Shown here in pieces: positions 15,865-24,579 of a DNA stretch of 52,637 nt; the stretch's first letter is position 1; each line of letters begins with the position of its first letter. The position numbers were made by a program, and so were the translations under genes. The notes beneath the pieces are model-generated. The model was not told where the DNA came from. It saw nothing but the letters and a program-made list of their open reading frames with translations, and made no database searches. The stretch is from Alphaproteobacteria bacterium (GTDB lineage Bacteria; Pseudomonadota; Alphaproteobacteria; CADEGL01), in assembly GCA_026400755.1 (NCBI GenBank), contig JAPLOM010000080.1, positions 2,184 through 54,820 on the forward strand. Direction: 5' to 3'.

Positions 15865-16767
15865 TTAGCCAGGAATGCCTTTCGCCTGCGGCACCAACTC
15901 GCGCAGCCGCGCGATATGCTCTGGACCCATTCCGCAGCATCCGCCGATAAGGCGCATTCCCGTTCCGAGCCAACGGCGCGCGAAACCGGCATAGGTTTCC
16001 GGCTCCATGTCCTCACGCATATCGTAGGTCACTTCATGCCGCGTCCATTCTTCCGGCGTCGGCTTGAAGGCATTGGCATAGGCGCCTACCAACCTGTCCG
16101 TTTTCGATCGGAGCTGCGGCAAAACCGCATCGATGCTCTCCGGCGTGCAGCAATTGAAGAGAATCGCTTCGACATCGAGATCCGCGACCGCATCGACCGC
16201 GTCGGCGACGCTCTCGCCGCTGCGCAGGCGTCCCGACGCGTCGTCATGCAGGCCCCAGGCGATCCAAACGGGCTTGCCGGCGCTGGCCGCACCGAGGGCC
16301 GCCGCACGCCCTTCCATGGCGCTCGACAGGGTTTCGCCGACGAACAAATCGACGTAAGGAGCCATCGTCTGTGCGATACGGCCGTAAATCCCGGCCAGCG
16401 TCTCAAGCGGCACGTCTTCCGGACGGCCCATCAACGGAGACAGCGATCCCGCGACGAGCGCCGCGCGGCCGCTCTCCTCGCGCGCTTCGACGGCCAGCTT
16501 GCCGGCCAGACGCAAAAGCTCCTCCAGCCGCTCGCCGATGCCGGCCTTCTCCAGAATGCTGGGCACGACCATGTAGTTGTTGGCGATGATCACGTCCGCG
16601 CCGGCGCGAATGAAATCGGCGTGAGTTGCCCGCACCGCTTCCGGCGCGACCAGAAGGGCATTGACGGACCAAAGCATCTTGGGAATGGGCACACCACGCC
16701 GTTTGAGCTCGCGCCCCATGCCGCCGTCGAGAACGAGCGTCTCTCCCGCAGGCACGGCCCGGCGCAT
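15865..16767 (-). CDS. Homocysteine S-methyltransferase family protein
   Basis: A 300-residue barrel of the Hcy/BHMT/MmuM family. The start motif LDGGMGREL and the Zn-binding cysteines are present: Cys206 in NCC and Cys277-Cys278 in GGCCG. The family moves a methyl group from S-methylmethionine, betaine or another S/N-methyl donor to homocysteine. Placed between two SDRs and upstream of a Rieske oxygenase in one operon, it suggests that the degraded compound carries a transferable methyl group. It begins 2 bases after the preceding SDR stop. The donor is unknown. Confidence 0.87.
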   Translation of the reverse strand: MRRAVPAGETLVLDGGMGRELKRRGVPIPKMLWSVNALLVAPEAVRATHADFIRAGADVIIANNYMVVPSILEKAGIGERLEELLRLAGKLAVEAREESGRAALVAGSLSPLMGRPEDVPLETLAGIYGRIAQTMAPYVDLFVGETLSSAMEGRAAALGAASAGKPVWIAWGLHDDASGRLRSGESVADAVDAVADLDVEAILFNCCTPESIDAVLPQLRSKTDRLVGAYANAFKPTPEEWTRHEVTYDMREDMEPETYAGFARRWLGTGMRLIGGCCGMGPEHIARLRELVPQAKGIPG

Positions 16768-16769
16768 GG

Positions 16770-17522
16770 CTAGATTCCCACGATGCCGTCGCCGCCGTTG
16801 GGACAGATGACCTGGCCCGTGATGAAGTCGGATTCCGACGAAGCCAGGAACGCCACCGCATAGGCCGGTTCGATCGGCTGGCCCATCCGCCTCAACGGAA
16901 TCTGCGGCAGCGACTTCGCCTTCTCTTCCTCACTGCCCATGCCAGTGTCGACCCAGCCGGGCGCCACCGCGTTGACGTTGATGTTGTAAGGGGCCAACTC
17001 CTTGGCCCAGGCCTTGGTCAGGCCCAGGATCGCGGCCTTGGCGCCGCAATAATGCGACGAGTAGATCGCTCCGATCATCGCCCAGTTGGACGAAATGTTG
17101 ATGATCTTGCCCGCCTTGCGGGCCTTCATGCCCGGCACAACGGCCTTGGCGCAGAAGAACGACGCTTTCACATGCGTGTTGAACATCTTGTCGAAGTCGG
17201 CTTCTTCGAGCTGGCTCAGCAGACGGTAGTCGCCGCCGATGCCGGCGTTGTTGACCAGGATGTCGATCTTGCCCATGGCCTTGTCGGCCTTGGCGATCTC
17301 GGCCGTCATGGTCTTGATGTCGGTGACGTCGGCAATGATGACGTGGGCCTTGCGGCCCATGGCGCGCACCAGTTCGGCGGTCTTGTTCGCACCCTCGGCC
17401 TTCACGTCATGCACGATGATGTCCGCCCCGCGTTCGGCCATGAGCGTGGCTTCGGCGCGGCCCATCCCGCCGCCTGAACCGGTGATGAAAGCGACCTTGC
17501 CGTCGAGACGATGCGCGGACAT
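16770..17522 (-). CDS. SDR family oxidoreductase, first gene of the 17.5-9.7 kb operon
   Basis: 250 residues. Motifs are TGSGGGMGRAEA, NNAGIGG, SSNWAM with SHYCGAK as the YxxxK active site, and the C-terminal DFITGQVICPNGGDGIVGI. Asp in IIVHDVK favours NAD(H). ATG 17522 is chosen because GGGGGA lies 7 bases upstream; the frame is open to 17582, but that extension is unlike an SDR start. It is the promoter-proximal gene of the operon, and the 130 bases to the divergent luciferase-like gene must hold both promoters. A close paralog of the SDRs at 15121 and 36845. Confidence 0.87.
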   Translation of the reverse strand: MSAHRLDGKVAFITGSGGGMGRAEATLMAERGADIIVHDVKAEGANKTAELVRAMGRKAHVIIADVTDIKTMTAEIAKADKAMGKIDILVNNAGIGGDYRLLSQLEEADFDKMFNTHVKASFFCAKAVVPGMKARKAGKIINISSNWAMIGAIYSSHYCGAKAAILGLTKAWAKELAPYNINVNAVAPGWVDTGMGSEEEKAKSLPQIPLRRMGQPIEPAYAVAFLASSESDFITGQVICPNGGDGIVGI

Positions 17523-17652
17523 GTGAAATCCCCCATTTGCGTTCGCGGGCAGGAGTTTACGCGAAACTTCTTGGCCTGCCATGCCTGTCTTGACCCTTGC
17601 GCGCGGCGGCGCCTAAGGTCCGGCCATTCCATAGAATTTTGGAGATCCTCCC

Positions 17653-18762
17653 ATGGCCTTAACCTTCGGCACGTTCAACCTGATGCAGCGCCGCGATCCC
17701 GCTCGTACGGGCGAGACCATCTACGGCGAACTGGTGGAACAAGTGCGCCTGGCCGAGGACCTGGGTTTCTCCACGGCATGGATCGCCGAACACCATTTCA
17801 ACAATTACAGCCTGTGCCCCTCGCCGCTCATCATGTGCTCGCACCTCGCGGCGGCAACCAAGACCATTCGCATCGGTACGGCCGTGCTGGTGCTGCCGCT
17901 CTACGAGCCAGCGCGCGTGCTGCAGGAAATCGCCATGGTCGATTCCCTGTCCAACGGGCGGTTGGAACTGGGCATCGGCAGCGGTTACCAGCAATACGAG
18001 TTCGACCGCTTCCACGCCAAGCTCGACGGCGCCATGGAGATGACGGCCGAAACACTCGACATCATCGAGAAGGGCCTGACCCAGGATTCTTTCTCCCATC
18101 ACGGCAAGCATTACGACATTCCGGAAACGCGCATCGCCGTGAAACCGGTGCAGAAGCCCATGCCGCCCATGTGGGTCGCGGGCATGCTGAACAACAAGGA
18201 CATCAAGCGCCGCGTGGCGACCCGGGGCTTTACTCCCTTCCTGGCTGCGGCCCTGAGCCCCACCTCCAAGCTGCTGCCGATCCGCCAGGCCTATGACGAG
18301 GCCTACCGCGAGGCCGGCACCGATCCCATGACGCAGCCCATGGGCCTGATGCGCTATTTCCACCTGACCGACGATAAGACGGAGGCCGTGGACGCGGCCG
18401 AGCGCTGCCGCTATTCGACGCGCATCTCTCTCGCCCTCCGCCTTAACTACGCCAAGATGAACGGCCTGGTGGTCGACGACACACCGTTCAAGGACGAGCC
18501 GCCGATCGAGGAGATGATGAAGAACATGATCATCGGCGACGCCCATGCCTGCGCCCAGCGCATCATCGAGGACGTGGACGCCATGCGCGCCACCCACATC
18601 GCGCTCTACAGCCAGCCCGGCGACCTACCGCACAAGCGCGTTATGAAGTCGCTGGAAAAGTTCACGGCCGAGTGCGTGCCGCTGGTCTCCAAAGAGCTGG
18701 CCAAGCGCGGCGTGACGGTCTCGTTCGGCCCGCAATCGCAGAAGCGCTCGGCCGCCGAGTGA
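17653..18762 (+). CDS. LLM-class flavin-dependent monooxygenase
   Basis: A 369-residue bacterial-luciferase-like barrel. The N-terminus is typical (GTFNLMQRRDP) and the AEHHFNNY motif and the GRLELGIGSGYQQYEF region, which binds flavin phosphate, are visible. Members use reduced FMN supplied by a reductase to oxygenate alkanals, sulfonates or amines, or use F420. GGAG lies 8 bases upstream of the ATG. It is divergent from the seven-gene operon and convergent with the AEC carrier (1-base gap). The substrate is unknown. Confidence 0.86.
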   Translation: MALTFGTFNLMQRRDPARTGETIYGELVEQVRLAEDLGFSTAWIAEHHFNNYSLCPSPLIMCSHLAAATKTIRIGTAVLVLPLYEPARVLQEIAMVDSLSNGRLELGIGSGYQQYEFDRFHAKLDGAMEMTAETLDIIEKGLTQDSFSHHGKHYDIPETRIAVKPVQKPMPPMWVAGMLNNKDIKRRVATRGFTPFLAAALSPTSKLLPIRQAYDEAYREAGTDPMTQPMGLMRYFHLTDDKTEAVDAAERCRYSTRISLALRLNYAKMNGLVVDDTPFKDEPPIEEMMKNMIIGDAHACAQRIIEDVDAMRATHIALYSQPGDLPHKRVMKSLEKFTAECVPLVSKELAKRGVTVSFGPQSQKRSAAE

Positions 18763-18763
18763 G

Positions 18764-19705
18764 CTAGCGGACGCCCATAAAGCCGAGCAACACGCCCACG
18801 GTCACGGCGGACACGATCGTCGAGACCAGAACCGCCGTAGCCGAGCGTGCAACATAGCGGTCGTAGCGCTGGGCCAGGATAAAGACGTTGATGCCGGTAG
18901 GTAGCGCGGCGGTCACGACGGCCACAGACACCGACAGCGGATCGAGCGCGAACACCTGGCTAGCCAGGAACCACGCGATGACCGGATGGACGGCCAGCTT
19001 CAGGACCAGGAGCATGCCGCTCTGGCGCAAGTCGCCGCCCAAGTGGAACGTGGTCAGCGACGCGCCCAGCGCGAACAGCGAGCACGGCACCCCGCCACTG
19101 CCCAGCAGTTCCAGAAACCTATCGACCGGCCCCGGCAGGTTCCAGCCGGTATAGGCCCAGGCTAGGCCGGCCACCATCGAGGCGATGACGGGATTCTTCG
19201 CCAGCGACAGCAGGGTCGAGCCCACGATGTGAATAGGAACGCCGGCCTTCGACCCACGCCCGATCTCAACCACCATGGTCGCCAGCGGAATAAGGATCAT
19301 CGAGTGGAAAGTCACGATGAACATGATCCGCGTCAGGCCTTCGTCGCCGAAGGCCGTGTAGACCAGCGGGATCGCGAGCATCACCGTATTCGAGAACACG
19401 GCGCCCATGCCGAAGACGCCAAGATCCTGCAGCGGAAGGCGGAACAGCACGCGGCCGACGGCCAGGGCCAGACCAAAGACGATCAAGCAACCGAGGAAAT
19501 AGGAATAGACCAGGCTGAAATCGGCCATGTTGGCGCCTGTGCCCCGCGCGATGGTGCGGAACAAAAGCGCCGGTATGGCCACGCAGAAGACGAAGTTGGC
19601 GAAACCCTTGAGGCCTTCGGGTCCAAGCAACGGCGTCTTGCCGACGACATAGCCGCACAAGATGACGCCGAAGACGGGCAGGACGATCTCGATGATGGCG
19701 GACAT
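18764..19705 (-). CDS. AEC family transporter (auxin efflux carrier/malonate-type permease)
   Basis: A 313-residue protein with about ten hydrophobic helices in two five-helix halves. The first helix ends VFGVILCGYVVGKTPLLG and the second half contains LGASLTTFHLGG and ALPTGINVFILAQRY, both standard in the family. AEC members move organic acids such as malate or malonate. The gene stands between a convergent monooxygenase and a divergent broken SDR, so it is probably a monocistron. The substrate is not predictable. Confidence 0.84.
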   Translation of the reverse strand: MSAIIEIVLPVFGVILCGYVVGKTPLLGPEGLKGFANFVFCVAIPALLFRTIARGTGANMADFSLVYSYFLGCLIVFGLALAVGRVLFRLPLQDLGVFGMGAVFSNTVMLAIPLVYTAFGDEGLTRIMFIVTFHSMILIPLATMVVEIGRGSKAGVPIHIVGSTLLSLAKNPVIASMVAGLAWAYTGWNLPGPVDRFLELLGSGGVPCSLFALGASLTTFHLGGDLRQSGMLLVLKLAVHPVIAWFLASQVFALDPLSVSVAVVTAALPTGINVFILAQRYDRYVARSATAVLVSTIVSAVTVGVLLGFMGVR

Positions 19706-19855
19706 GGACCGTCTAAGCTGGGGCCGATGGCGAACGCTAGCAGGCGCCCCGCCTAGAGCCTAGGTTTCCTCATGCGCCATCCTAGATAAACTCGTGAACC
19801 GCATTTTCGAGCGTGGGCATAATCTGCCGCCGCGAACACTTCGAGGAGAAAAGCC

Positions 19856-20562
19856 ATGGGCACGAAAGTCGCCATCATTACCGGCTCCGGCCAGGGTATC
19901 GGCGCGGGCGTCGCGCGCAGTTTCGCCAACGCCGGCTACAAGGTCTCGTTGATGTCGCCGTCCGACCGCAGCGTGAAGTTGGCCAAGGAACTGGGGGGCA
20001 TCGGCCGTTCGGGTTCGATCCTGGAGAGCAAGGATCTGGCCGCCCTGGTCGACGAGACCAAGAAGACCTTCGGACGGATCGACGCAGTGGTGAACAACAT
20101 GGGACATGGCAGCGGCGCGGCGCCTTCGGTCACCGAACGGACCACTTACGATCCGGACCACTTCCATGACCCGCTCGATTTCCCCGACGAGGGCTGGCAC
20201 CAGGCGCTCGACATGTATGTGTTGAGCGTCGTGCGCATGGCGCGCGCGGTCGTGCCGGTGATGAAGCAACAGGGCGGAGGATCGATCGTGAACATCTCGT
20301 CCTTCACGGTGATCGAACCCCGGCCCGGCTATCCGCAGATGAGCGTCCTGCGCGGAACAACATCCGGATGAACAACGTGTTGCCAGGCTTCTGCGAGAAT
20401 GTGGCCATGACGGACGCGGCCAAGCGCTCGATCCCGCTCGGCCGTCAGGCGACCTTCGACGAGATCGGCCAGACCTGCGTATTCCTGGCGTCCGACGCGT
20501 CCGGCTACATCACCGGTCAGAACCTGATGGTGGACGGCGGCCTGACCCGCAACGTGCGTTAG
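19856..20562 (+). pseudogene. SDR gene broken by an internal deletion and frameshift
   Basis: The first frame (19856-20371) encodes an SDR with TGSGQGIG, NNMGHG and NISSF, up to YPQMSVLRG. The second frame (20368-20562) resumes as NIRMNNVLPGF and ends GLTRNVR, the usual SDR C-terminus. Intact relatives have about 17 more residues between these points, including the YADRYA helix after the active-site Tyr. The gene has therefore lost roughly 50 bases plus a frame at about 20360. GAGGAG precedes the ATG. Its 3' end overlaps the convergent M24 gene by 4 bases. It may be a real pseudogene or an assembly error. Confidence 0.8.
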
Positions 20563-21791
20563 CGCTTCCGCTTCGCTGTCTTCTTTTTCGCGGGCGCTTT
20601 CTTCGAAACAGCCACGCGGGCGCCCTTCAGCGGCGCCTCGGTCAGGGTGCGTGGGAAATCGGTCAGCACCTCGCGGCCATTCTCCGTCACGCGCACCGTC
20701 TCGCTGTAGCCTATGGAGTATTTGCCGGGCACTTTGAAGTACGGGATGACGTGCAGGGTCATGTTGGGCTCCAGGATCTGGGTCGAGCCTTGGTCCATGC
20801 TGAGGCCACCACGCTCAATCCAGGTCAGGAACTCGATGCCGATGCCGTAGCCGACGCGGTGGTCGAAGTATTTGCCGAAGCCGTGGCGCTCAAGCTCCTT
20901 ATGCGCGGCGAAATGGACCTCGCGGGCCTCGATGCCGGGCTTGATGGCCTTGATCGCCACTTCCAGCGCGGCTTTGGACGCATCCGACGCGCGGCGGATG
21001 GAATCCGACGCTTTGCCGACCACGGCGCAGCGGATCAACGCCGCGTCGTAGTGACGGTAGTTAGCGCCCAACTCGAAGAAGGTCATGTCACCCTTCTCCA
21101 GCTTGCGTCCGATCCAGGTGGCGTGCGCCAGGGCCGAACGCGGGCCCGAGACGATATAGCTCGGGTTGCGGATGAAATGGCTCTCGGCCTTGATGCGGGC
21201 GTGGTGCACTTCGGCGGCCACGTCGTATTCCGTGGCCCCTTCCCGCACGGCTTCAAGACCTGCCTTCATGGCCGCGCCCACGGCCTTTGCAGCCTTGCGG
21301 ACATAGACGATTTCGGCCGGCGTCTTCACCGAACGCAAAAGCTCGGCCATACCGGAGGTATCGACCAGCTTCGCCCCCGGCGCGCCGCGCAGGATGCTCT
21401 CGTAAACATCGACCAGGAACCACGGCACCTTCTTTTCGACGCCCACGGTGCGCGCGCCCAGGCCCATGTCGATCAGGCCCTTGGCGATGGCGGCGCCCGG
21501 GCTCTCGTCATCCTGATAGCCGCGGGCGGGTAGCTTGTAGGCGTTGTCGGTCGCGTTCTCGACCTCGAGCTGGCGCGTGACCAGAAGCCGCGTACCGTCA
21601 CGCTTCACGATCATGGCCTGCGGAAACGAATGGAAGCCGGTCGTCTCGTAGCCGGTCAGCCAATACTGGTTCTCAGGCCCACACAGGATGATGGCGTCGA
21701 GACCGCGCTCATCCATCTTCGCCTTCAGGCGTTCGAAGCGGCGGTCGTATTCGGCGGACGCGAACGGCAGCGACAAGGCTTTCTTGGACAT
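20559..21791 (-). CDS. Creatinase-fold M24 family protein lacking metal ligands, Lys-rich tail
   Basis: 410 residues with a creatinase N domain and an M24 domain. Metal ligands of aminopeptidase P are replaced: Asp by Glu in FFELGANYRHY, the second Asp by Ala, and the TGHG His by Tyr in VGYGIG. The likely general-base His is kept in SALAHATW, and a late Glu in YSETVRV remains. A creatinase- or DoeA-like hydrolase of an amide or ureido bond is thus more likely than a peptidase. It ends in the basic tail KKAPAKKKTAKRKR, odd for an enzyme. It lies 4 bases after the M20 hydrolase gene, so the two are probably co-transcribed and act on related compounds. Confidence 0.76.
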   Translation of the reverse strand: MSKKALSLPFASAEYDRRFERLKAKMDERGLDAIILCGPENQYWLTGYETTGFHSFPQAMIVKRDGTRLLVTRQLEVENATDNAYKLPARGYQDDESPGAAIAKGLIDMGLGARTVGVEKKVPWFLVDVYESILRGAPGAKLVDTSGMAELLRSVKTPAEIVYVRKAAKAVGAAMKAGLEAVREGATEYDVAAEVHHARIKAESHFIRNPSYIVSGPRSALAHATWIGRKLEKGDMTFFELGANYRHYDAALIRCAVVGKASDSIRRASDASKAALEVAIKAIKPGIEAREVHFAAHKELERHGFGKYFDHRVGYGIGIEFLTWIERGGLSMDQGSTQILEPNMTLHVIPYFKVPGKYSIGYSETVRVTENGREVLTDFPRTLTEAPLKGARVAVSKKAPAKKKTAKRKR

Positions 21792-21795
21792 CGTG

Positions 21796-23136
21796 TTATC
21801 CCCGGCTGAGGCTGTGGAAGACGTTGGCGCTCATCTTGATCGACTGGATGAACAGGTCAATCACCATGTTCTCGTTGGGCGCGTGGTTCTGCTCGTCCCA
21901 ATTGGCATAGGCGCTCCAGATGCAGGGCACGCCCAGCCCTTCGACAAAGGCATATTGAGGAATACTGCCGCCCAAAGCCGGCAGGATGACGGGCTCCTGC
22001 CCCGAGGCTTGGCGCGCCGCATCGGCGATGGGGCCGATGAAATTGCTGGAGGAAGGCGTGCGCGAGGGCTTCATCAGGTCGTAGACGGTCATCTCCACGT
22101 CGGTGAAGCCATTCTTCTCCAGATGGCGGCGCACGCAGGCCACGATGCGGTCCGGGTCCTGATCGACCACCAGGCGGATGTCCATCTTGGCGGTCGCCGT
22201 GGCCGGCACGATGTTGACGATGCCTTCACCGGTATAGCCCGAGACGAGACCCGAGATATTGAGGGTCGGTCGGTACATGACGCGCTCGTGGTATTCGCGC
22301 GCGGCCATGCCTTTCAACTCCTCGACTGCGAGCTGTTCGCCCATCTTCTGGCCATCGAAGGTCAGTGCTTCGAGCATTCGCACATCGTCCGGCACGATCT
22401 TGCGCACGTCGTCGTAAAAGCCTTCGATCAGCACACGTCCTTGGTCATCGCGCATGGATTGCAACGCCTGCATCAGACGCCAGCCTGGGTTGGGCACCAC
22501 GTTGCCCCGGTTGCCAGAATGGACGTCGCGGCTGGAGGTGCGGACGGACAGTTCGAATCCGACCACGCCGCGACAGCCGAGATAAATCGTGGGCCGGTTC
22601 GATTCGTGGCGCGGCCCGTCGGCGGCATAGCAGACATCGCATGACAGAAGATCGCGATGCTGCTTCACGAAACCCGGCAGGCTGGTGCTGCCCGTCTCCT
22701 CCTCGCCCTCCAGGATGATCTTGAGCGGCACGGCGGGAAGGCCGCAGGCCTGTAACGCCTCCACGGCCTTGATGTGGGCATAGTGCTGGGCCTTGTTGTC
22801 GCCCACGCCGCGCGCATAGATGCGCCCGTCGCGCTCCGTCGGCTCGAAGGGCGGGCTTTGCCAGGCCTGGTTGTCGACCGGCATCACGTCGTAGTGGCCA
22901 TAGACCAAGACGACCGGCCCCTGCCCCTTGCGCTCACCGTAAACCATGGGATTGCCGGTGGACGGCATCAGCTTCGCATCGAACCCGGCCTTGGCCAGGG
23001 CGCCTTCCAGCTTGCGCGAGCAGGCATCGACCGCCTTGGCATCGGTCGCCACGCTGGGGATGCGCAGGAACTCCTTCAGCTCTTCGATGAAGCGCGCGCG
23101 GTTGGCGTCGATATACTGGTAGGCTTGCTCGATCAT
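21796..23136 (-). CDS. M20 family metallohydrolase (dipeptidase/deacylase type)
   Basis: A 446-residue dizinc hydrolase. Visible metal and catalytic residues are His81/Asp83 (YGHYDVMP), Asp113 (VGDNKA), Glu146-Glu147 (EGEEETGS), the RDVHSGN dimerisation-domain His and a C-terminal His in NHAPNE. The family removes acyl or aminoacyl groups from amino acids and dipeptides. GGGAGGG lies upstream of ATG 23136, which gives the normal N-terminus; the frame is open to 23220. It is coupled with the metal-poor M24 gene. The substrate could be an N-acyl amine that feeds the neighbouring FAD oxidoreductases. It is divergent from the FAD array (96-base gap). Confidence 0.86.
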   Translation of the reverse strand: MIEQAYQYIDANRARFIEELKEFLRIPSVATDAKAVDACSRKLEGALAKAGFDAKLMPSTGNPMVYGERKGQGPVVLVYGHYDVMPVDNQAWQSPPFEPTERDGRIYARGVGDNKAQHYAHIKAVEALQACGLPAVPLKIILEGEEETGSTSLPGFVKQHRDLLSCDVCYAADGPRHESNRPTIYLGCRGVVGFELSVRTSSRDVHSGNRGNVVPNPGWRLMQALQSMRDDQGRVLIEGFYDDVRKIVPDDVRMLEALTFDGQKMGEQLAVEELKGMAAREYHERVMYRPTLNISGLVSGYTGEGIVNIVPATATAKMDIRLVVDQDPDRIVACVRRHLEKNGFTDVEMTVYDLMKPSRTPSSSNFIGPIADAARQASGQEPVILPALGGSIPQYAFVEGLGVPCIWSAYANWDEQNHAPNENMVIDLFIQSIKMSANVFHSLSRG

Positions 23137-23232
23137 TCGTGGCCCTCCCGTCGCGAGGACTGGATAGTAAGCAAAGGGTTCCGGCCACGCCAACTTGCCG
23201 CTCGCTCCCCCCTCTGCCATCCTCGCGTCCCG

Positions 23233-24561
23233 ATGCCTGCCTCTGCCGCCGCACCGGGTTTTAAGACAACGCCGTTCTGGCAGGACACCGCGCCGCCGCG
23301 CGAGCTTCCCGACATTCCACTGCCCAAGGACGCCGACGTGGTGATCGTCGGCTCGGGTTATACCGGCCTATCCGCCGCCCTGACCCTGGCCCGCGCGGGC
23401 AAGCGCGTGCATGTGCTGGAAGCCGACAAGTATCCGGGCGCGGGCGCCAGCACGCGCAACGCGGGTTTCGTGGGCTCCCAACTCTGGTCCAAGTTCAAAC
23501 CGCTGGCCGAAAAACTAGGCGTGGAAAAAGCCGCTGCCTACACCTCCGAGGCCGTCAACGCCCACAAGTACGTCGTCTCGCTGATCGAGCGCGAACAGAT
23601 TTCCTGCCACTACGTCCATAATGGCCGCTTCATCGCCGCCCATTCGCCCAACTCCTACGCTTCTTTGACCAAAGAAGCGGAGCTGCTGCGCAAGCATTTC
23701 GGCATCGCGTGCGAGATGGTGCCCCGCGCGTGGCAGCGGCAGGAGATCGGTACCGACTTCTTCCATGGCGGGATGATCCATCCACTCACGGGCTCGCTCC
23801 ACCCCGGCCTCTATTACGCTGGGCTGTTGGACCGCGTGCTGGCGGCGGGCGTGACCATCCACACAAAGACCAAGGCGTTGTCCATCGACCGTACGAGCAA
23901 TGGCGCGTTTACGGTCGGCACGTCGCGCGGAACACTGAGCGCCGACCGCGTGATCCTGGGCACCAATGGCTACACGGACCACACGTTCCCGTGGTTCAAG
24001 CGCCGCATCATCACGATCCACACCGCCATCGCCGTGACCGAGCCGCTCGATCCCGCCCTGATCCGCGAAGTGCTGCCCAGTGGCCGCACCTTCATCGACA
24101 CGCGAATGAATCCCGTTTCGATCCGCCCCATGCCGGATGGACGGCGGCTCCAGTTCACCGCCGCGCGCGGATTGTTCGTCAGCGACAACGAGACCAAGGC
24201 CACGGAGATCCGCAACGCCGCCGCGTTCGCGGTGCCCGCGGTCAAGGATGTGCGCATCAGCCATTGCTGGACCGGCCAGATGGGCTTCACCTTTGACAAG
24301 CTGCCCCATATCGGCGAACGCAACGGCGTACTCTACGCCATGGGCTATTGCGGGACGGGCCTGCCGATGTCGACCTGGCTCGGGCACAAGCTGGCGTTGC
24401 GCATCCTGGGCGACAAGAACGGGGCCACAGGTCTCGACGGGCGCGCGTTCCCCACACGCCCGTTCTACACGGGCAACCCGTGGTTCTTGCCGCTGATCGT
24501 CCAGTGGTACGGCCACAAAGACCGGCGCGATCTGAAGCGCGCGCGAAAAGCCTCTTCATAG
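23233..24561 (+). CDS. FAD-dependent amine oxidoreductase (DadA/PuuB type), array copy 1
   Basis: A 442-residue DAO-family flavoprotein. FAD-binding GxGxxG at residues 40-45 follows a 39-residue leader with FKTTPFWQDTAPP. The substrate/FAD core reads SHCWTGQMGF and AMGYCGTG, and the C-terminus has FYTGNPWFLP then WYGHKD. The family (gamma-glutamylputrescine oxidase, sarcosine oxidase, D-amino-acid dehydrogenase) oxidises C-N bonds of primary to tertiary amines. This is the first of six tandem copies; copies 1-3 and the gene at 40555 form subgroup A, with the same leader length. The ribosome site is weak at ATG 23233. Confidence 0.88.
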   Translation: MPASAAAPGFKTTPFWQDTAPPRELPDIPLPKDADVVIVGSGYTGLSAALTLARAGKRVHVLEADKYPGAGASTRNAGFVGSQLWSKFKPLAEKLGVEKAAAYTSEAVNAHKYVVSLIEREQISCHYVHNGRFIAAHSPNSYASLTKEAELLRKHFGIACEMVPRAWQRQEIGTDFFHGGMIHPLTGSLHPGLYYAGLLDRVLAAGVTIHTKTKALSIDRTSNGAFTVGTSRGTLSADRVILGTNGYTDHTFPWFKRRIITIHTAIAVTEPLDPALIREVLPSGRTFIDTRMNPVSIRPMPDGRRLQFTAARGLFVSDNETKATEIRNAAAFAVPAVKDVRISHCWTGQMGFTFDKLPHIGERNGVLYAMGYCGTGLPMSTWLGHKLALRILGDKNGATGLDGRAFPTRPFYTGNPWFLPLIVQWYGHKDRRDLKRARKASS

Positions 24562-24579
24562 CGCCCGGGAGGCGTAGCC

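Noticed and set aside
9697-17522. Complete ectoine degradation cluster
   Set aside because: Only a DoeA-like gene is present; DoeB deacetylase, DoeC dehydrogenase and DoeD aminotransferase are not in this operon.
22774-24561. FAD copy 1 extended upstream to 595 residues
   Set aside because: The extension is antisense to the M20 gene; the family leader starts at 23233.
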